19,054 nt of DNA, from contig CANKOT010000040.1 of NCBI GenBank assembly GCA_947484245.1, positions 1 through 19,054 of the forward strand, in the 5' to 3' direction. A model generated the notes under the pieces. It was not told the origin of the DNA. It ran no database searches and saw only the letters and a program-made list of their open reading frames with translations. The stretch is from Comamonadaceae bacterium (GTDB taxonomy: Bacteria > Pseudomonadota > Gammaproteobacteria > Burkholderiales > Burkholderiaceae). The position numbers and the translations under genes are program-made. Positions within the stretch are counted from its first letter, which is position 1, and every line of letters begins with the position of its first letter. Shown here piece by piece: positions 6,441 through 14,581 of the stretch.

Positions 6441-7763
6441 ATGAAACCGATTCAAGTTGGCCTGTTAGGTATGGGCACCGTGGGCAGTGGCACCTTCAAT
6501 GTGTTGCGTCGCAATCAAGAAGAAATCCAACGACGTGCTGGCCGTGGCATTGAAATCACCATGGTGGCCGATTTGGATGTGGCCAAAGCGCAGTCTTTGG
6601 TGGGGGCCCATGTCAAAGTGGTCAGTGATGCGCGGCAAATCATTGCCAATCCTGAAATTGACATTGTGGTCGAGCTCATTGGTGGTTATGGCATTGCCAA
6701 AAGCTTGGTGTTGGAAGCCATTGCAGCGGGTAAGCATGTGGTCACGGCCAACAAGGCATTGTTGGCTGTTCATGGCACCGAAATTTTTGCAGCGGCCCAT
6801 GCCAAAGGCGTGATGGTGGCCTTTGAAGCTGCAGTGGCCGGAGGCATTCCAATCATCAAAGCTTTGCGTGAAGGCTTAACAGCCAACAGAATTCAGTGGG
6901 TGGCTGGCATCATCAATGGCACCACCAATTTCATTCTGTCCGAAATGCGCGACAAAGGCTTGGATTTTGATGTGGTCCTCAAAGAAGCGCAGCGCTTGGG
7001 TTATGCAGAGACCGATCCCACCTTCGACATTGAAGGCGTAGACGCTGCACACAAGGTCACACTCATGAGTGCCCTGGCGTTTGGAATTCCCGTTCAGTTT
7101 GACAAGGCCCACATCGAGGGCATCACCAAATTGGGCGCCGCCGACATCAAATACGCTGAGCAGTTGGGCTATCGCATCAAATTGCTAGGTATCACAAAGC
7201 GCACTGAATCAGGCGTTGAGCTTCGCGTTCACCCAAGCCTGGTGCCCACTCAGCGTTTGATTGCCAACGTTGAAGGTGCCATGAATGCTGTCATGGTGCA
7301 AGGCGATGCGGTGGGTACCACGCTTTATTACGGCAAGGGCGCAGGCTCTGAGCCAACAGCCAGCGCTGTGATTGCCGATTTGGTAGACATCACGCGCCTG
7401 CACACAGCTGATCCATTGAACCGGGTGCCTCATTTGGCCTTCCAGCCCGACGCCATGAGCAGCTTGAAAATCATGCCCATGACCGATATCGTGACCAGCT
7501 ACTACCTGCGCCTGCGGGTGGCAGATGAGGCTGGTGTGCTGGCCAAACTCACAGGCTTGTTGGCGGAGGCCAACATCAGCATTGATGCTGTTCTGCAGCG
7601 AGAAGCCGACCAAGTGAGTCAAGCTGGCGAAAACCAAACAGATGTGATCATCCTCACACATGACACGCGTGAAGGCAACATGAACGACGTGCTGGCGCAA
7701 ATGCAAGCCTTGCCCACCGTGATGGCACCCATCACTAAAATTCGCAAAGAAGAGCTGAACTGA
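6441..7763 (+). CDS. hom: homoserine dehydrogenase
   Basis: 440 aa; reduces aspartate semialdehyde to homoserine with NAD(P)H, the branch point to threonine and methionine. The Rossmann nucleotide-binding motif is at the N-terminus (GLLGMGTVGSG, Gly10/12/15). VTANKALLAVHG and the central catalytic/dimer domain with IINGTTNFIL and YAETDPTFDIEGVDAAHK are diagnostic. A C-terminal ACT domain (about 355-430, YYLRLRVADEAGVLAKLTG) indicates feedback control, by threonine in most relatives. It is monofunctional, not fused to aspartate kinase. It begins 11 bases after alaA, with only a GUGAG-like ribosome site, and its TGA overlaps the thrC ATG by one base (TGATG), which implies translational coupling. 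Confidence 0.97.
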   Translation: MKPIQVGLLGMGTVGSGTFNVLRRNQEEIQRRAGRGIEITMVADLDVAKAQSLVGAHVKVVSDARQIIANPEIDIVVELIGGYGIAKSLVLEAIAAGKHVVTANKALLAVHGTEIFAAAHAKGVMVAFEAAVAGGIPIIKALREGLTANRIQWVAGIINGTTNFILSEMRDKGLDFDVVLKEAQRLGYAETDPTFDIEGVDAAHKVTLMSALAFGIPVQFDKAHIEGITKLGAADIKYAEQLGYRIKLLGITKRTESGVELRVHPSLVPTQRLIANVEGAMNAVMVQGDAVGTTLYYGKGAGSEPTASAVIADLVDITRLHTADPLNRVPHLAFQPDAMSSLKIMPMTDIVTSYYLRLRVADEAGVLAKLTGLLAEANISIDAVLQREADQVSQAGENQTDVIILTHDTREGNMNDVLAQMQALPTVMAPITKIRKEELN

Positions 7764-9208
7764 TGCGCTACTTGTCCACCCGCGGCCATCCTGATCGCAA
7801 AAGGTTTTGCGAAATTTTGCTCGAAGGCTTGGCGCCAGATGGTGGCTTGTACTTGCCCGAAACCTATCCTCAGGTATCGCCAGCGCAGCTGAGCAATTTG
7901 CGCCAAGTTTTCAAAACTCAGGGATATTCGGCATTGGCTTACGAAGTGTTGTCTTTGTACATTGATGACATTCCATCCAGCGATTTGCGTGCCTTGTGCG
8001 AGAAAACTTATACCGAGGCCGTCTTTGGCACGCGCGAAATTGTGCCCATCAAGCCCATTCAAACCAAGGCGGCATTGGGCGCTCAGGTTTACTTGGAAGC
8101 GCTTTCCAATGGCCCTACCTTGGCTTTTAAAGACATGGCCATGCAGTTGCTAGGCAATCTGTTTGAGTATGAGTTGGCGCGTCGCAACGCGGAGCTCAAC
8201 ATCTTGGGCGCCACCTCAGGCGACACGGGCAGCGCCGCTGAGTACGCCATGCGTGGCAAAAAAGGGGTGAGGGTTTTCATGACCAGCCCTGAAGGCCGCA
8301 TGAGTCCTTTCCAGCAAGCCCAAATGTTCAGCCTGCTCGATGCCAACATTTACAACATTGCCATTCAAGGCGTGTTCGATGACTGTCAAGACATCGTGAA
8401 GGCCGTGAGCAACGATTTGGAATTCAAGCGCAAATACAAAATAGGCACTGTGAACTCCATCAATTGGGTCCGTTTGCTGGCGCAAGTGGTGTACTACTTT
8501 GCAGGCTACTTTCAAGCCACACAAGACGACACTCAAAAAGTCAGCTTCAGTGTGCCAAGCGGCAACTTTGGCAATGTGTGTGCCGGTCATGTGGCCCGCA
8601 TGATGGGTTTGCCCATTGCCCATCTTGTGGTGGCCACCAACGAAAATGACGTGCTGGATGAGTTCTTTAAAACAGGTGTTTACCGCGTTCGCGGAACGGC
8701 CGATACGCACGAAACATCCAGCCCTTCCATGGACATATCCAAGGCCAGCAACTTTGAACGCTTTGTGTTCGACTTGTTGCAACGTGATGCAGCGCGAGTG
8801 AAAAGTTTATTTCACGATCAACTGAATACAACTGGCCAATTCGATTTGGGGCAAGACCCCTTGTTTGCGAAAGCCAAAACCCAATTTGGATTCTTAAGCG
8901 GCAAGAGTACCCATGCTGATCGTTTGAAAACCATTCAAGAAGTTTTTGCGGCCAATCAAATCATGATTGACACGCACACAGCAGATGGCCTGAAAGTGGC
9001 CGTGCCATTGGCGCAACCCGATGTGCCGATGTTGGTGCTTGAGACGGCTTTGCCCATTAAGTTTGCAGCCACTTTGGTCGAGGCATTAGGCCGTGAACCA
9101 GATCGTCCTGCCAAATTCGAAGGCATAGAAGCTTTGCCCAAGCGGGTGATGCTCATGCCCAAATCGGTTGATGCCGTGAAGGCGTTCATCGTGCAGCACT
9201 GCGATTGA
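7763..9208 (+). CDS. thrC: threonine synthase
   Basis: 481 aa; a PLP enzyme that converts O-phosphohomoserine to threonine. The N-terminus MRYLSTRGHPDRKRFCEILLEGLAPDGGLY is that of the longer E. coli/yeast-type threonine synthases. The PLP-binding lysine lies in LAFKDMAMQLLGNLFEY (Lys123), followed by LGATSGDTGSAAEYA and FSVPSGNFGNVCAGH, which bind the cofactor phosphate. The ATG shares its A with the hom stop, and the TGA at 9206-9208 is 5 bases before the moeA ATG, so thrC is translated in series with both neighbours. No kinase (thrB) is present between hom and thrC; it must lie elsewhere. Confidence 0.97.
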   Translation: MRYLSTRGHPDRKRFCEILLEGLAPDGGLYLPETYPQVSPAQLSNLRQVFKTQGYSALAYEVLSLYIDDIPSSDLRALCEKTYTEAVFGTREIVPIKPIQTKAALGAQVYLEALSNGPTLAFKDMAMQLLGNLFEYELARRNAELNILGATSGDTGSAAEYAMRGKKGVRVFMTSPEGRMSPFQQAQMFSLLDANIYNIAIQGVFDDCQDIVKAVSNDLEFKRKYKIGTVNSINWVRLLAQVVYYFAGYFQATQDDTQKVSFSVPSGNFGNVCAGHVARMMGLPIAHLVVATNENDVLDEFFKTGVYRVRGTADTHETSSPSMDISKASNFERFVFDLLQRDAARVKSLFHDQLNTTGQFDLGQDPLFAKAKTQFGFLSGKSTHADRLKTIQEVFAANQIMIDTHTADGLKVAVPLAQPDVPMLVLETALPIKFAATLVEALGREPDRPAKFEGIEALPKRVMLMPKSVDAVKAFIVQHCD

Positions 9209-9213
9209 GTCCT

Positions 9214-10494
9214 ATGACGGTTGACAAGGCTTTCAAGCGACCCCCTCTTATGTCTTTAGACGAAGCCTTGAGCTTGGTCTTGAAAGATGTGACTGCGTTG
9301 GTCCAAACCGATTGGGTCAACACCTTTGAAGCCGATGGCCGTGTTTTGGCTCAGGACTTGGTGTCTCAGTTGCAAGTGCCGCCACAAGACAATTCTTCCA
9401 TGGACGGATATGCACTGCGCATTGAAGACGTCACTCAAGTGGGTTCGAGTCTTAAAGTGACACAAAGAATTCCCGCTGGCTACCATGGTCATGCCTTAGG
9501 GCAGGGGGAGGCTGCGCGCATTTTCACGGGAGCCCCCATTCCGCTAGGGGCCAATGCGGTGGTCATGCAAGAGGATACGACGGCCATCGAGGCTGCCAAT
9601 TCTTCAGCCAAATTGCCAGAAGTATTGATCAACACCATGCCTTTAGAGGGTCAGTGGATTCGCCGAAGCGGTGAAGATGTGACCAAGGGTGCTGTGGTGC
9701 TGGCCAAGGGCACAAGGCTCGATCCGGCGGCATTGGGTTTGGCGGCCAGCATTGGCGCTGCCAAATTGAACGTAACGTGCAAACCCCGTGTTGCCTTGTT
9801 TTCCACGGGCGATGAATTGGTCATGCCTGGCGATGTATCGCCTGAAAACATGCGCCCTGGTGCGATCTACAACTCAAACCGATTTTTCTTGCGTGCCTTG
9901 TTGGTGCGAGCAGGTTGCGAGGTCACCGACTTGGGCATCGTGCCAGACAAATTTGACGCTACTTTGAAGGTACTTCGTGATGCTGCGTCCAATCACGATT
10001 TGGTTCTAACCAGCGGCGGTGTTTCTGTGGGTGAAGAAGACCATGTGAAGCCAGCGGTAGAGGCGCTTGGGGGTCTTAACCTGTGGCAAATTTCAATGAA
10101 GCCAGGCAAGCCGTTTGCGTTCGGCTTTCTGAAGTCTCAGGTTTCAAGTCATACGGCTTATTTCATGGGATTGCCCGGCAATCCAGTGTCCAGCTTCGTC
10201 ACTTACCAACTCTTGGTCAGGCCGTTCTTGTTGGCCCTCCAGGGTGTGAGCTCATCTCAATCAGAGCCTCTTCAAATGAGGGCAGACTTCGATTTGCCCA
10301 AGCCTGACAAACGCAGAGAATTTTTGCGTGTGAAGCGAAATACGCAGGGCGGTTTGAACTTGTTTCCCAATCAAAGCTCTGGCGTTTTGACTTCGGTGGT
10401 CTGGGGCGATGGCGTGGTTGACAATCCCGCATCAAATCCCATTCAATCTGGCGATTGGGTCCGCTTCTATCCTTTTTCTGAGTGGTTGCAATGA
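9214..10494 (+). CDS. moeA: molybdopterin molybdenumtransferase MoeA
   Basis: 426 aa from ATG 9214; inserts molybdate into adenylylated molybdopterin to give active Moco. The MoeA signature PPQDNSSMDGYALR holds the catalytic Asp64 (equivalent to E. coli Asp59). Further family motifs are FTGAPIP, FSTGDELV, LTSGGVSVGEEDHVK (about 266-279) and GLPGNPVSSF, followed by the small C-terminal domain. A TTG at 9205 in the same frame overlaps the thrC stop and would add three residues; ATG 9214 is preferred, and the MSLDEAL Met at 9250 is another candidate. The upstream ribosome site is weak (TTGAG), which suggests coupling to thrC. The stop overlaps the moaD ATG (ATGA). Confidence 0.95.
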   Translation: MTVDKAFKRPPLMSLDEALSLVLKDVTALVQTDWVNTFEADGRVLAQDLVSQLQVPPQDNSSMDGYALRIEDVTQVGSSLKVTQRIPAGYHGHALGQGEAARIFTGAPIPLGANAVVMQEDTTAIEAANSSAKLPEVLINTMPLEGQWIRRSGEDVTKGAVVLAKGTRLDPAALGLAASIGAAKLNVTCKPRVALFSTGDELVMPGDVSPENMRPGAIYNSNRFFLRALLVRAGCEVTDLGIVPDKFDATLKVLRDAASNHDLVLTSGGVSVGEEDHVKPAVEALGGLNLWQISMKPGKPFAFGFLKSQVSSHTAYFMGLPGNPVSSFVTYQLLVRPFLLALQGVSSSQSEPLQMRADFDLPKPDKRREFLRVKRNTQGGLNLFPNQSSGVLTSVVWGDGVVDNPASNPIQSGDWVRFYPFSEWLQ

Positions 10495-10739
10495 AAATCA
10501 CGGTCCGTTACTTTGCATCGCTGCGAGAGGCCATTGGTCAATCTCAAGAAGACCTGCACACACTAGCGAGTCATGCAGGCGAAGTGCGCGATGAGTTGCT
10601 AGCCCGTGGTGGTGGCTATGCATGCTTAAGCCGAGATCGTTCTGTTCGATTGGCCCTCAATCAGGCCATGGTTGAAGAAGATGCACTCCTACAAGAAAAT
10701 GCAGAGTTGGCCTTTTTTCCTCCCGTCACGGGCGGCTAA
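10491..10739 (+). CDS. moaD: molybdopterin synthase small (sulfur carrier) subunit MoaD
   Basis: 82 aa with the ubiquitin-like beta-grasp pattern. It opens MKITVRYFASLREAIG and ends in FFPPVTGG, where the C-terminal Gly-Gly is thiocarboxylated and donates sulfur to precursor Z (cPMP). The ATG overlaps the moeA TGA as ATGA; an upstream in-frame ATG at 10482 is open but adds MVA inside moeA and is not needed. It pairs with the moaE gene 3 bases downstream to encode both subunits of the MPT synthase heterotetramer. Confidence 0.95.
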   Translation: MKITVRYFASLREAIGQSQEDLHTLASHAGEVRDELLARGGGYACLSRDRSVRLALNQAMVEEDALLQENAELAFFPPVTGG

Positions 10740-10742
10740 CGC

Positions 10743-11234
10743 ATGACGGCGCGTGTTGTTATTCAAACTGAAGACTTTAGTGTCTCCAAGGTCTTGGATC
10801 AGTTGCGTGCTGGCGATTTGCGGGTTGGCGCCATTTGCAGTTTTGTAGGCACGGTGCGAGATACCCGTTTGCTGTCTGGCAAGGCCGCAGATGAAATTGT
10901 CTCTATGGCGCTTGAGCACTATCCCGGCATGACGGAGTCGGCCATTGAGGCCATGATTGATGAGGCGCATCAACGCTTTGATTTCTATCAAGCCCATGTC
11001 ATTCACCGTGTGGGTGAATTGAAACCTGCCGATCAAATCGTTTTGGTGGCGGTCTCTTCGGCACATCGAGGCGAAAGTTTCAAGGCCTGTGAGTTTCTGA
11101 TGGATTACCTCAAAACACAGGCGCCATTTTGGAAAAAAGAAGCTACCCCAGAAGGCGCCAAGTGGGTTGACGCCCGTGTGAGTGATGACGAAGCACTGGC
11201 GCGCTGGGGCATTCAATCGCGCAATCGCGGCTAA
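10743..11234 (+). CDS. moaE: molybdopterin synthase catalytic (large) subunit MoaE
   Basis: 163 aa; converts cPMP to molybdopterin using sulfur from MoaD. Family motifs are GAICSFVGTVRD, ALEHYPGM, HRVGELKPADQIVLVAVSSAHR and KTQAPFWKKE, containing the catalytic lysines Lys124 and Lys131 (equivalent to E. coli 119 and 126). The start is 3 bases after the moaD stop. It is the last gene of the alaA-hom-thrC-moeA-moaD-moaE run. Its stop lies in a 9-bp tandem duplication (GCGGCTAAG, 11227-11244), and the gene faces an opposing gene across a 23-bp gap with only a weak AT hairpin (11246-11261). Confidence 0.96.
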   Translation: MTARVVIQTEDFSVSKVLDQLRAGDLRVGAICSFVGTVRDTRLLSGKAADEIVSMALEHYPGMTESAIEAMIDEAHQRFDFYQAHVIHRVGELKPADQIVLVAVSSAHRGESFKACEFLMDYLKTQAPFWKKEATPEGAKWVDARVSDDEALARWGIQSRNRG

Positions 11235-11257
11235 GGCGGCTAAGTCTGAAAAGTTTT

Positions 11258-11818
11258 TCAGTGCCTGTAGCTGGGGCGCTCAGATTGAGGCGTTTCGACT
11301 TGCTCAGCGCGCTGCGAAAAGTCGGGTTGCTGCCACTGCGCCTTCTTCAAGGATTGCTCAATCAGATGCAATAAACCATGCAGCAATGCAGCCTGCAAAT
11401 TGAATTCACAAGACGAACCACTGGCACTGTCGCCGCTTTTGTCTTGAAACAACAGATTCAGGCTGCCGCTGTTGTGCAGATTGAGTTGCACATCGGTGAC
11501 CAACATGGGGTTTTCGCCAAGAGGCAGTTTGTGATTTTCGGAAACAAACGGGGTCGAAAAATCAGCCTTGGCCAGAAACTTTTCTCGTTTCAAGTCGGCC
11601 AACATTTGCTGGGCTGTAGTGTCTGTGGCCATCACTTGAGGATCGCGAGCTTCTAAGCGAACCACAGAGGCTTGCAGGTGTGGCAACAACCGCAAGGTCA
11701 TGGCGCGAGTGAGCCAAAGCCTGAATTCTTGGTTGTCCTGATTGCTAACCCGAAGCGACAAGCGGTCTTGCCGTTCGTCGTATTGGACTGACATTTGGTG
11801 AATGTTCATTTTTGTCAT
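11258..11818 (-). CDS. uncharacterised protein, possibly lineage-restricted
   Basis: 186 aa with no family I can name. It begins MTKMNIHQMSVQYDERQDRL; Met4 (11809) is an equally plausible start, and neither has a good Shine-Dalgarno. The N-terminal half has alternating hydrophobic/charged residues (RLSLRVSNQDNQEFRLWLTRAMTLRLLPHL) suggesting beta strands then an amphipathic helix. The middle (about 80-120) is polar, then comes a strand-rich part, an Ala/Leu helix (AALLHGLLHLIEQSLKKAQW) and a disordered Gln/Ser/Pro tail. There is no signal peptide or membrane segment, so it is probably cytosolic. I recall similar small conserved proteins in Comamonadaceae but cannot assign a role. It is divergent from clpB, with 93 bp between them. 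Confidence 0.75.
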   Translation of the reverse strand: MTKMNIHQMSVQYDERQDRLSLRVSNQDNQEFRLWLTRAMTLRLLPHLQASVVRLEARDPQVMATDTTAQQMLADLKREKFLAKADFSTPFVSENHKLPLGENPMLVTDVQLNLHNSGSLNLLFQDKSGDSASGSSCEFNLQAALLHGLLHLIEQSLKKAQWQQPDFSQRAEQVETPQSERPSYRH

Positions 11819-11861
11819 TTTAGGGCCAGAGACGCTTAGTCAGGCCCAATTGAATGAAGCT

Positions 11862-11890
11862 CTTGAAAAATACCCAGATCGACCCCATAT
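11862..11890 (+). promoter_or_regulatory. sigma-32 (RpoH) heat-shock promoter of clpB
   Basis: CTTGAA (11862-11867) and CCCCATAT (11883-11890) are separated by 15 bp, matching the RpoH consensus CTTGAA-N13-15-CCCCATNT exactly. Transcription would start near 11897, giving a roughly 15-nt leader with an AGGAG site (11901-11905) before ATG 11912. Confidence 0.88.
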
Positions 11891-11911
11891 CTCAAACATT
11901 AGGAGATTCAG

Positions 11912-14512
11912 ATGCGAATTGACAAACTTACCACGAAGTTTCAAGAAGCGCTGGGCGATGCTCAGACCTTGGCCTTAGGCAAAGACCACGCTTACATCGA
12001 TCCTGCCCACGTGTTACTGGCCATGTTGCAGCAGCAAGATGGCCCGAAGGCGCTGCTGCAAAGAGCTGGCGTCAACATGACCTCTTTGATGACCGCTGCC
12101 AGTGCAGCAGTTGAGCGTTTGCCTCAGGTCACAGGGCAAGAACAAGTTCAGGTGGGTCCCGAATTGGTCAAGTTGATGCAGGCCGCTGAAAAGGAGTCCC
12201 TCAAAAGAGGCGACACCTTCATCGCCAGCGAACTCTTTCTGTTGTCCTTGGCCGATGGCAAGTCTGAGTTGTCCCGAACCGTCAAAGCGGCGGGCCTGAG
12301 TCGTCAAAGTCTAGAAACAGCAGTGGATGCTGTTCGAGGCGGGCAAAACGTGAACAGTGCTGAATCTGAGGGACAGCGCGAGTCCCTTAAAAAATACTGC
12401 TTGGACTTAACCGAAAGGGCGCGCATGGGCAAGCTCGACCCCGTCATTGGCCGTGATGATGAAATTCGACGCGCCATTCAGGTTTTGCAACGGCGGACCA
12501 AGAACAATCCGGTCCTCATTGGTGAGCCTGGCGTGGGCAAAACGGCTATTGTCGAAGGTTTGGCTCAGCGCATTGTGGCTGGCGAGGTGCCCGATTCATT
12601 GAAGGGCAAGCGGGTCTTGTCTTTGGACATGGCTTCCTTGCTTGCGGGTGCCAAGTTTCGAGGTGAATTTGAAGAGCGTCTCAAGTCTGTGCTCAATGAA
12701 TTGGCCAAAGACGAAGGGCAGACCATTGTGTTCATTGACGAATTGCACACCATGGTGGGCGCAGGCAAAGCCGAAGGTGCCATGGATGCGGGGAATATGC
12801 TGAAACCCGCTTTGGCAAGGGGTGAGTTGCATTGCGTCGGCGCCACCACCTTAGATGAATACCGCAAATACATAGAAAAAGACGCAGCCCTTGAGCGTCG
12901 TTTCCAGAAGATTTTGGTGGGAGAGCCCAGTGTCGAAGCCACCATCGCCATCTTGCGCGGTTTGCAAGAAAAATATGAAATTCACCATGGCGTTGACATC
13001 ACCGACCCTGCCATTGTGGCGGCGGCTGAGCTCAGTCACCGTTACATCACTGATCGGTTTTTGCCTGACAAAGCCATTGATTTGATTGACGAGGCAGCTT
13101 CCAAAATCAAAATTGAAATTGACTCAAAGCCAGAGGTGATCGACAAGCTCGACAGACGTTTGATTCAACTTCAAATTGAACGCGAGGCAGTGAAAAAAGA
13201 AACCGATGAAGCTTCGCAAAAACGTTTGAGCCTCATTGAAGAAGAAATCGTCAGCTTGAAAAAACAAGCTGCCGACTTAGAAGAAATTTGGAAGACCGAA
13301 AAAGCACAAGCACAGGGCAGTCAAAACGTGCGCGAGAAGATCGACCAGCTGCGCCAACAAATTGAAGAACTGACTCGCAAAGGCGATTTCAACAAAGTGG
13401 CTGAGTTGCAATACGGCAAGTTGCCTGAGCTTGAAAAACTTCTCAAAGAAACTCAAGCCAACGAACTCAACCCAGCCGCAGGTTCTGCACCGCGTTTGCT
13501 CCGCACCCAAGTGGGTGCAGAAGAAATTGCCGAAGTGGTCAGTCGTGCCACCGGGATTCCTGTGGCCAAAATGATGCAAGGCGAACGCGAAAAATTGCTT
13601 CAAATGGAAGTTAAGTTGCACGAGCGGGTGGTGGGTCAAGATGAAGCCATTACAGCTGTGTCGCATGCTATTCGCCGCTCGCGTTCCGGCTTGTCAGACC
13701 CGCAAAGGCCCACAGGATCATTTTTATTCCTTGGCCCCACAGGCGTTGGGAAAACCGAATTATGCAAAGCGCTGGCTGGATTTTTGTTTGACAGCGATGA
13801 CCACCTTATTCGCATGGACATGAGTGAGTTCATGGAAAAGCATTCGGTGGCTCGCCTCATTGGCGCGCCCCCAGGTTATGTGGGTTATGAAGAGGGCGGT
13901 TACTTGACCGAGGCCGTTCGCCGCAAGCCTTATTCCGTGTTGCTTTTGGATGAGGTTGAGAAAGCCCATCCCGATGTTTTCAATGTGCTGTTGCAGGTGT
14001 TGGACGATGGCCGCCTGACTGACGGCCAAGGCCGCACGGTTGACTTTAAAAACACCGTGATTGTGATGACCTCCAACATTGGCTCGCACCTGATTCAAGC
14101 CATGGTGGGTGCGCCCAACGAGGACATCAAAGACGCGGTTTGGGGAGAGCTCAAGAACCACTTCCGGCCCGAATTTTTAAACCGAATTGACGAAACGGTG
14201 GTGTTTCACAGTTTGGATGCAAAGCACATTGAATCGATCGCCAAAATTCAGTTGAAGATTTTGGAGACTCGCCTGGCCAAGATGGACCTGCACTTAGAGG
14301 TGTCGACCGCCGCTTTGGCTGAATTGGCCAAGGTCGGCTTTGATCCTGTTTATGGTGCTCGACCCTTGAAGCGCGCCGTTCAGCAAAGAATCGAAAACCC
14401 TTTGTCAAAAATGTTGTTAGAAGGCAAGTTTTTGCCCAAGTCGGTCATTCCGGTCGATGTCGACCCCGTCAAAGAGCCGGGCGTCTTTAAATTCGATCGG
14501 GTTGTGAACTAA
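11912..14512 (+). CDS. clpB: ATP-dependent chaperone/disaggregase ClpB
   Basis: 866 aa (E. coli 857). This Hsp100 AAA+ hexamer pulls polypeptides out of aggregates together with DnaK. Domain order: N-terminal Clp repeat domain (about 1-145); NBD1 with Walker A GEPGVGKT at 204-211, Walker B VFIDELH and [16 protein letters not shown]; coiled-coil M domain (about 400-525, very rich in Glu/Lys/Gln), which separates ClpB from ClpA and ClpX; and NBD2 with Walker A GPTGVGKT at 608-615, the pore loop in GYVGYEEGG and [10 protein letters not shown]. The start follows an AGGAG site 6 bases upstream. A sigma-32 promoter drives it. There is no clear terminator in the 69 bp before the next gene. Confidence 0.98.
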   Translation: MRIDKLTTKFQEALGDAQTLALGKDHAYIDPAHVLLAMLQQQDGPKALLQRAGVNMTSLMTAASAAVERLPQVTGQEQVQVGPELVKLMQAAEKESLKRGDTFIASELFLLSLADGKSELSRTVKAAGLSRQSLETAVDAVRGGQNVNSAESEGQRESLKKYCLDLTERARMGKLDPVIGRDDEIRRAIQVLQRRTKNNPVLIGEPGVGKTAIVEGLAQRIVAGEVPDSLKGKRVLSLDMASLLAGAKFRGEFEERLKSVLNELAKDEGQTIVFIDELHTMVGAGKAEGAMDAGNMLKPALARGELHCVGATTLDEYRKYIEKDAALERRFQKILVGEPSVEATIAILRGLQEKYEIHHGVDITDPAIVAAAELSHRYITDRFLPDKAIDLIDEAASKIKIEIDSKPEVIDKLDRRLIQLQIEREAVKKETDEASQKRLSLIEEEIVSLKKQAADLEEIWKTEKAQAQGSQNVREKIDQLRQQIEELTRKGDFNKVAELQYGKLPELEKLLKETQANELNPAAGSAPRLLRTQVGAEEIAEVVSRATGIPVAKMMQGEREKLLQMEVKLHERVVGQDEAITAVSHAIRRSRSGLSDPQRPTGSFLFLGPTGVGKTELCKALAGFLFDSDDHLIRMDMSEFMEKHSVARLIGAPPGYVGYEEGGYLTEAVRRKPYSVLLLDEVEKAHPDVFNVLLQVLDDGRLTDGQGRTVDFKNTVIVMTSNIGSHLIQAMVGAPNEDIKDAVWGELKNHFRPEFLNRIDETVVFHSLDAKHIESIAKIQLKILETRLAKMDLHLEVSTAALAELAKVGFDPVYGARPLKRAVQQRIENPLSKMLLEGKFLPKSVIPVDVDPVKEPGVFKFDRVVN

Positions 14513-14581
14513 AGACGCAAGCACAAGCTGACTCTCTTGGCGCTTTGAAAGTATCATGCGGCCTTCACTATACGAGGCTGT

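Noticed and set aside
9205..9213. TTG 9205 as the moeA start
   Set aside because: It overlaps the thrC stop codon and gains only MSP; ATG 9214 is simpler, though a coupled TTG start cannot be excluded.
14545..14574. Promoter TTGAAA-N18-TATACG just before the ThDP enzyme gene
   Set aside because: Transcription would start after or within the GAGG ribosome site (14574-14577), so it could not serve ATG 14582 normally; not strong enough to list.
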